Shown here piece after piece: positions 5,879 to 9,651 of a stretch of DNA of 9,651 nucleotides. This DNA is from DATFES01 sp035457725 (GTDB lineage Bacteria > Pseudomonadota > Alphaproteobacteria > CACIAM-22H2). The stretch lies in the NCBI GenBank assembly GCA_035457725.1, contig DATIBC010000024.1, positions 1 to 9,651 on the forward strand. The letters are read 5' to 3'. Within the stretch, counting starts at the first letter, position 1. Each line of letters starts with the position of its first letter. Under the pieces are notes generated by a model. It saw only the letters and a program-made list of their open reading frames with translations, was not told where the DNA came from and searched no databases. Made by a program: the position numbers and the translations under genes.

Positions 5879-6904
5879 GTGCAAACCGATAATCACGGCC
5901 GTGACGCCGATCCTGCGGCAGGTACGCTGCTGCTGACGCGCAGCGACGTGCTGGCGACGCTCGATCCCAAAACCTGCATCGAGGCGGTCGAGCAGGCGTT
6001 CAGAATGCATGGCGAGAGGCGGACGCTTGGTCCTGCGATGCTGGGCGTTCACGTTCCGGGCGGTGGATTCCACGTCAAGGCGGCCGGATTGCTGCTCGAT
6101 CGCAAGTACTTCGCCGCCAAGACCAACGCCAACTTTCCGGACAACGGTCGCCGGTTCGGCTTGCCGACGATCCAGGGGACCGTCGTGCTGTGCGACGCCG
6201 ATGATGGGCGTCCGCTGGCGCTGATGGATTCGATGGCGTTGACCGCGCTGCGCACCGCCGCCGCGACCGCAGTCGCGGCGAAGCACCTGGCGCGGCGCGA
6301 GGCGCGGTCGGTGGCGCTTGGCGGCTGCGGCGTCCAGGCGGCGGCGCAGCTCGACGCGCTCGCCGCGCTCATTCCGATTTCCATCGTTTACGTGGTCGAT
6401 CTCGACGCCGCACGCGCAACCCGGTTCGCCGCGGAGACCGCCGCGAGGCTCGACCTGGCGGTCGAGGTGCGCGGCGACCTTCACGCCGCGGCGCTCGCCG
6501 CCGACATCGTCGTGACCTGCACGTCGTCGCGCGAGGCGATACTCGCCGAAGGCGACGTCGCGCCGGGCGCCTTCATCGCCGCAGTGGGCGCCGACAATCC
6601 GGAAAAGCAAGAAATCGCACCCGCGCTGATGGCGGCGGCGAACGTGGTCGTCGACGAACTCGACCAATGCGCCGAGATCGGCGACCTCCATCACGCGATC
6701 GCCGCAGGCGCGATGACCAAGGAGCGCATCCACGCCTCGCTTGGCGAAATCGTCGCCGGAAAGAAGCCCGGCCGTCGCCGCGACGACGAAATATTCGTCT
6801 TCGACTCGACCGGCATAGCGATCCAGGATGTCGCTGCGGCTGCGGTGGTGTATCGCAATGCGCTCGCCGCCGGACGCGGCAGGCGCATCGACTTCGCAAG
6901 CTGA
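5879..6904 (+). CDS. Ornithine cyclodeaminase/mu-crystallin family protein
   Basis: The 341-residue product belongs to the OCD/mu-crystallin family (PF02423, COG2423), NAD(P)-dependent enzymes that act on amino or imino acids, such as ornithine cyclodeaminase, alanine dehydrogenase and ketimine reductase. Family landmarks appear in order: HVKAAG with Lys67, AKTNANFP with Lys81, LPTIQG (95-100), a substrate-binding Arg125-Thr126 in LRTAAATAVAAKHLAR, a Rossmann motif GGCGVQA (148-154), GADNPEKQEI with Asp239 at the position of the catalytic Asp of the Pseudomonas enzyme, and DSTGIAIQD (309-317). The exact reaction cannot be told from these. I chose the GTG at 5879 for its purine-rich site AAGGGAGGA (5867-5875) and the usual family length. 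The open frame runs further upstream to 5651, but that part (CAIAPMSRRS and beyond) looks non-coding. A racemase-like gene follows in the same direction after 210 nt, which hints at a shared catabolic role. Confidence 0.9.
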   Translation: MQTDNHGRDADPAAGTLLLTRSDVLATLDPKTCIEAVEQAFRMHGERRTLGPAMLGVHVPGGGFHVKAAGLLLDRKYFAAKTNANFPDNGRRFGLPTIQGTVVLCDADDGRPLALMDSMALTALRTAAATAVAAKHLARREARSVALGGCGVQAAAQLDALAALIPISIVYVVDLDAARATRFAAETAARLDLAVEVRGDLHAAALAADIVVTCTSSREAILAEGDVAPGAFIAAVGADNPEKQEIAPALMAAANVVVDELDQCAEIGDLHHAIAAGAMTKERIHASLGEIVAGKKPGRRRDDEIFVFDSTGIAIQDVAAAAVVYRNALAAGRGRRIDFAS

Positions 6905-7069
6905 CGCGACCGTTTTCCTGGCTTGGCAAGCGGGGCGACGAACCGCGGCGTTCCGGGTTGACCGCCAAGGCGGCAGGGCATGAAGAAGCCAGCGTCGGCG
7001 CTATGCGCGCCCTGCGGTCGGCGCCTGGTGTCATTGTGTCTTGGCGGTGGTATTCCTAGGTCCGTTCGA

Positions 7070-7093
7070 CGGGTTCGGATCGACGCGAACCCG
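7070..7093. promoter_or_regulatory. 8-bp inverted repeat upstream of the racemase-like gene
   Basis: CGGGTTCG (7070-7077) and CGAACCCG (7086-7093) form a perfect eight-base dyad around an eight-base loop. It ends 21 bp before the ATG at 7115, within the 210-bp gap after the OCD-like gene. It could be an operator or a leader hairpin. There is no T-run after it. A second palindrome, CCGCC-aa-GGCGG (6962-6973), lies earlier in the same gap next to a TTGACC (6958-6963), but I see no -10 to go with that hexamer. Confidence 0.4.
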
Positions 7094-7114
7094 CTGCGTC
7101 CAAGGGCGGGTCGG

Positions 7115-8251
7115 ATGGCTCTGTCGTTTCTTGCCGGTATTCGCGTCCTCGATCTGTCGCAGTACGTGCCCGGCCCGTACGCAGCGCTGATGCTGGCCGA
7201 TCTCGGCGCCGACGTCGTCAAGGTCGAGCCGCCGGGCGGCGACCCGATGCGCGGCCTGGGGCCGCGTGACGCCGACGGGATCTCGCCGTTCTGGAAGCTG
7301 ATGAACGGTGGCAAGACGATCCTCACGCTCGATCTCAAGGCGAGCGAGGGCGCAACATCGTTCGCTCGGCTAATCGAGCGCGCCGACGTGCTCATCGAGT
7401 CCTATCGTCCCGCGGTGATGGAGCGCCTCGGCTTCGGGCGCCCGCGCCTGATTGCACTCAATCCGCATCTCATCCACGCTGCGCTGTCGGGGTACGGCCA
7501 GACCGGCCCGTGGCGGCTGCGCACCGGCCACGACATTAATTATATGGCGCTTGCCGGCGGTCTTGCCGTGTCGGGCGGCAAGGCGGCGCCGTCGATCGCC
7601 GCGCCGCCGACCGCCGATTTCGCCAGTGGCCTGCAAACGGCGCTCGCCGTTTGCGGCGCCTTGATTGGGCGCGGACCCGGCGGACGCGGCGTCTATATCG
7701 ACCTCAGCCTCGCTGAAACGGTGCTCGCGTGGCAGAGCATGAACCTGACGGCGGCGACGCGGTCGGGCTTCGCGCCGGCGCTCGCCGCGAACCTGCTCAA
7801 CGGCGGCGCCGCCTGCTATCAGATCTACCGCGCTGCCGACGGCCGTTTCGTCACGCTTGGGGCGATCGAGGATAAATTCTGGGCGAACTTTTGCCGCGCC
7901 GTCGGTCGCGAGGACCTGATCGAACGGCAATGGGAGGCGATGCCGCAGCGCTCGCTCATCGCCGCAGTGGCGGCGATCTTCGCCGACAAGTCGGCGGCGG
8001 AATGGGAACGTTTGCTTGGCGCGGTCGATTGTTGTTTCGGCGTCGCGGTTGATCCGCGCGATGTCGCGGGACACCCACAGATCGCCGCGCGCCGCATGAC
8101 GGCGATGCGACCCGGGGATGACACGACGATCGAGGCGCTGTTTCCGGCCCATATCGACGGTGCGCCGCCATCGCCGCGTTTGCCGCCAATCGAGGCAAGC
8201 GCCTCGGAGGTGCTTTCGCGATGGGCGGCCGGACGAGGGGCTCGCGCCTAA
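7115..8251 (+). CDS. CaiB/BaiF family protein, probable alpha-methylacyl-CoA racemase type
   Basis: The 378-residue product belongs to CoA-transferase family III (PF02515, COG1804). The start (FLAGIRVLDLSQYVPGPYAA) and ADLGADVVKVEPPGGDPMR (28-46) are family hallmarks. Three residues used by alpha-methylacyl-CoA racemase from Mycobacterium tuberculosis appear to be kept: His139 in TGHDINY, Asp168 in ADFASG and Glu252 in LGAIED, with spacings close to His126/Asp156/Glu241. This favours 2-methylacyl-CoA epimerisation over CoA transfer between acids, but sequence alone cannot exclude a transferase. The ATG at 7115 gives the canonical N-terminus. The frame is open back to an ATG at 6980, but that 45-residue extension is Arg/Cys-rich and unlike the family. 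AAGGG (7102-7106) is a modest Shine-Dalgarno. Its TAA overlaps the TAG of the opposing Sel1 gene. Confidence 0.9.
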   Translation: MALSFLAGIRVLDLSQYVPGPYAALMLADLGADVVKVEPPGGDPMRGLGPRDADGISPFWKLMNGGKTILTLDLKASEGATSFARLIERADVLIESYRPAVMERLGFGRPRLIALNPHLIHAALSGYGQTGPWRLRTGHDINYMALAGGLAVSGGKAAPSIAAPPTADFASGLQTALAVCGALIGRGPGGRGVYIDLSLAETVLAWQSMNLTAATRSGFAPALAANLLNGGAACYQIYRAADGRFVTLGAIEDKFWANFCRAVGREDLIERQWEAMPQRSLIAAVAAIFADKSAAEWERLLGAVDCCFGVAVDPRDVAGHPQIAARRMTAMRPGDDTTIEALFPAHIDGAPPSPRLPPIEASASEVLSRWAAGRGARA

Positions 8252-9012
8252 TACGTCCGCTCGGCCGGTGGGTTTGGCGGAATTCCTTCGTCGGCGGCGC
8301 GCTTCTCCCAGTACTCGGCCCTCGCTGCGTCCACTGGCGCGCCGTCGCGGCCTTCGCGGTAGATCTTGCCAAGGATCTCCATCGCCGCCACGTGCCCGGC
8401 GTTGGCCGCGCGCTCGAACCATAGGCGCGCCGCGGTCGGATCGACCGGCGTGCCCAAACCGCGCTGGTAGTATACGGCGGTGTCGAACATCAGCAGCACC
8501 TCGCCATGCTCGGCGCCGGCGTGCGCCGCAGCGAAAGCGTCGCGGTAGGACTTGGCCTGCTCGAATATGATCGCAGCGAGCCGTAGCGTCGGCAGATCGT
8601 CCGGCGCCAGCCGGAGCGCGGCGCGGATCGGCTCCATCGCCAGCTTGTACTCGAAGAACGTCGAAAGCGCGGCGGCGTAATCGTAGTAGGCGTGCGGATC
8701 ATCGGGTATTAGAGCAATGATCTCGCGGTGCACGCGGTCCGTGTTCTCGAGATCGTTCACCGCAAGATACGCCGCGGCGAGGTTGCGACGGCTGTCGAGA
8801 TCGTCGGGATTGTCGGTGACCGCGCGCGTGCACGCCTTGAAGTTGCCCTCGCGCGCCGTCCGGGCGCAAAGCGCGGCGTCGCTTTCGCCCGGCCGGTTTG
8901 CCGCGACGGGCGGATTGATCGGCTGGCCCGGCGGCGTCTGCGCCGATGCGTTGGCCGCCAGCAGGCCGAGGGCGAAGACCAGGAGCGCGATTGTCGGGCG
9001 GCCATCGATCAT
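8248..9012 (-). CDS. Secreted TPR/Sel1-like repeat protein
   Basis: The 254-residue product has a Sec signal peptide (hydrophobic 8-20, NASA before Gln25), so it is probably periplasmic. A Pro-rich linker (27-41) is followed by two cysteines (Cys49, Cys61) that may pair. TPR-like helical hairpins run from about 65 to 168. Two Sel1-type repeats follow at about 171-206 (YYQRGLGTPVDPTAARLWFERAANAG) and 207-243 (KIYREGRDGAPVDAARAEYWEKRAADEG). Such repeats bind protein partners; no enzymatic motif is visible. I chose the ATG at 9012, which has GGAGA a few bases upstream and leaves a normal signal peptide, over an in-frame TTG at 9033. The gene is 54 nt downstream of a DUF482 acyltransferase on the same strand, so the two may be cotranscribed. 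Its TAG interlocks with the stop of the convergent racemase-like gene. The repeat assignment is by eye, and the partner is unknown. Confidence 0.85.
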   Translation of the reverse strand: MIDGRPTIALLVFALGLLAANASAQTPPGQPINPPVAANRPGESDAALCARTAREGNFKACTRAVTDNPDDLDSRRNLAAAYLAVNDLENTDRVHREIIALIPDDPHAYYDYAAALSTFFEYKLAMEPIRAALRLAPDDLPTLRLAAIIFEQAKSYRDAFAAAHAGAEHGEVLLMFDTAVYYQRGLGTPVDPTAARLWFERAANAGHVAAMEILGKIYREGRDGAPVDAARAEYWEKRAADEGIPPNPPAERTY

Positions 9013-9066
9013 CGGGGTCTCCGCGGCGACCAAGAAAGCGATACTACGCCGTGGGGCGCGAAACGC

Positions 9067-9651
9067 TCAATCCGGCCCGCCAGAATGTGATGCCCCGATC
9101 GCGCCAGCGCGAAACGGGCCGTGCTCGCCGAGTTCCTCGGCTTCATGAACCATGAGCGGCGTCTCGCGGGCGAGGAAATCGGCGACCGCGCGGCGGAATG
9201 GCGGGTCGGCGATCCAATGCGCGCTCCAAGTCGCGGCCGGCAGGTAGCCCCGCCGGATCTTGTGCTCGCCCTGCGCGCCGGCTTCGACCCGCGCCAGGCC
9301 ATTCGCGATGGCGTGCTCGATCGCCTGGTAGTAGCAAGCCTCGAAGTGAAGGAACTTGTGCTCGCCGCGACAGCCCCAATTGCGGCCATAGATCGCATCG
9401 CCGCCGACCAGATTGAGCGCCGCGCCAATGTACCGTCCGTTCTTTTTCGCCATCACCAGGACGACGCGCCCGGCGAGCGCGCCGCCAAGCCGATCGAAGA
9501 AATCGCGCGTCAGGTACGGATAACCCCATTTACGGTCGCTCGTCGAAGTGTAGAAGCCGAAGAATAGCTCCCAATGACGTGGCTCGATCGCGGCGTCGGT
9601 GAGCCGCTCGAGCGATATGCCCTGGTCGGCAACGCCGCGGCGCTCGCGTCG
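9067..9651 (-). CDS. DUF482/COG3146 GNAT-like acyltransferase, C-terminal part (runs off the edge)
   Basis: The open frame continues to the right edge, so only the last 194 residues are present; the start lies outside. It matches the C-terminal half of the COG3146 family (PF04339), which has a GNAT/FemAB-like fold and is often annotated as a peptidoglycan-biosynthesis or N-acetyltransferase protein although its substrate is not established. Typical features are RKWGYPYLTRDFF (40-52), VVLVMAKKNGRYIGAALN (63-80), GGDAIYGRNWG (83-93), the FLHFEACYYQAIEHAI helix (100-115), GLARVEAGAQGEHKIRRGYLP (118-138) and GEHGPFR near the end. Family members are usually near 380-400 residues, so about half is missing. 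The stop codon is 54 nt before the Sel1 gene on the same strand, with no terminator between them, which suggests one operon. Confidence 0.92.
   Translation of the reverse strand, partial: RRERRGVADQGISLERLTDAAIEPRHWELFFGFYTSTSDRKWGYPYLTRDFFDRLGGALAGRVVLVMAKKNGRYIGAALNLVGGDAIYGRNWGCRGEHKFLHFEACYYQAIEHAIANGLARVEAGAQGEHKIRRGYLPAATWSAHWIADPPFRRAVADFLARETPLMVHEAEELGEHGPFRAGAIGASHSGGPD

Noticed and set aside
6980..7114. N-terminal extension of the racemase-like gene from the ATG at 6980
   Set aside because: The 45 extra residues are Arg/Cys-rich and unlike the family, whose N-terminus begins at about 7115. The extension would also cover the dyad at 7070-7093.
9013..9033. TTG start for the Sel1 gene
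   Set aside because: The ATG at 9012 has a well-placed GGAGA and gives a standard signal peptide.
1..9651. Mobile element, CRISPR array, tRNA or phage-defence system
   Set aside because: I saw no transposase or integrase, no regularly spaced repeats, no tRNA-like cloverleaf and no defence-type domains. Apart from the lipoprotein, whose function is unknown, every gene is assigned to a known family.

Overview
The window looks like ordinary, GC-rich alphaproteobacterial chromosome. Support for this comes from a Phasin_2-type phasin next to clpS-clpA, a lone Tat-exported ABC_sub_bind (COG2984) protein of the kind multiplied in Bradyrhizobium-like genomes, a COG3146/DUF482 acyltransferase, and strong GC bias at third codon positions. 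Rhizobiales or Rhodospirillales fit best; the genus cannot be read from the sequence. I see no tRNA, rRNA, CRISPR array, transposase or integrase.

Layout, left to right. Positions 80-844 (+) encode a hypothetical lipoprotein. Positions 845-1116 form a regulatory region rich in TGC dyads: a TTGACA promoter, a perfect palindrome matching the PhaR operator consensus (CTGC-N3-GCAG), and a leader of about 170 nt. Then come the phasin (1117-1599), a strong intrinsic terminator (1631-1668), clpS (1782-2114) and clpA (2197-4506). Convergent to clpA is an orphan ABC substrate-binding protein (4595-5581, -). A second + strand pair follows: an ornithine cyclodeaminase/mu-crystallin family protein (5879-6904) and a CaiB/BaiF family protein carrying the His/Asp/Glu residues of alpha-methylacyl-CoA racemases (7115-8251). 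Their upstream regions contain an inverted repeat each. The last two genes are on the - strand: a truncated DUF482/COG3146 acyltransferase (9067-9651, running off the right edge) and, 54 nt downstream of it, a secreted TPR/Sel1 repeat protein (8248-9012). The stop codon of the latter interlocks with that of the racemase-like gene.

How the genes work together. ClpS selects N-degron substrates and hands them to the ClpA unfoldase, which feeds ClpP (not in the window). The phasin coats polyhydroxyalkanoate granules and appears to be controlled separately, by a PhaR-type sensor of PHA. The OCD-like and racemase-like genes may form a small catabolic pair, but no substrate can be assigned. Several gene starts were set downstream of the longest open frame, using Shine-Dalgarno position and family length: clpA, the OCD-like gene, the racemase-like gene and the Sel1 gene.

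I found no undescribed multi-gene system. The items most worth checking are the PhaR-like control region of the phasin, the inverted repeats in front of several genes, and the substrate of the OCD-like/racemase-like pair.
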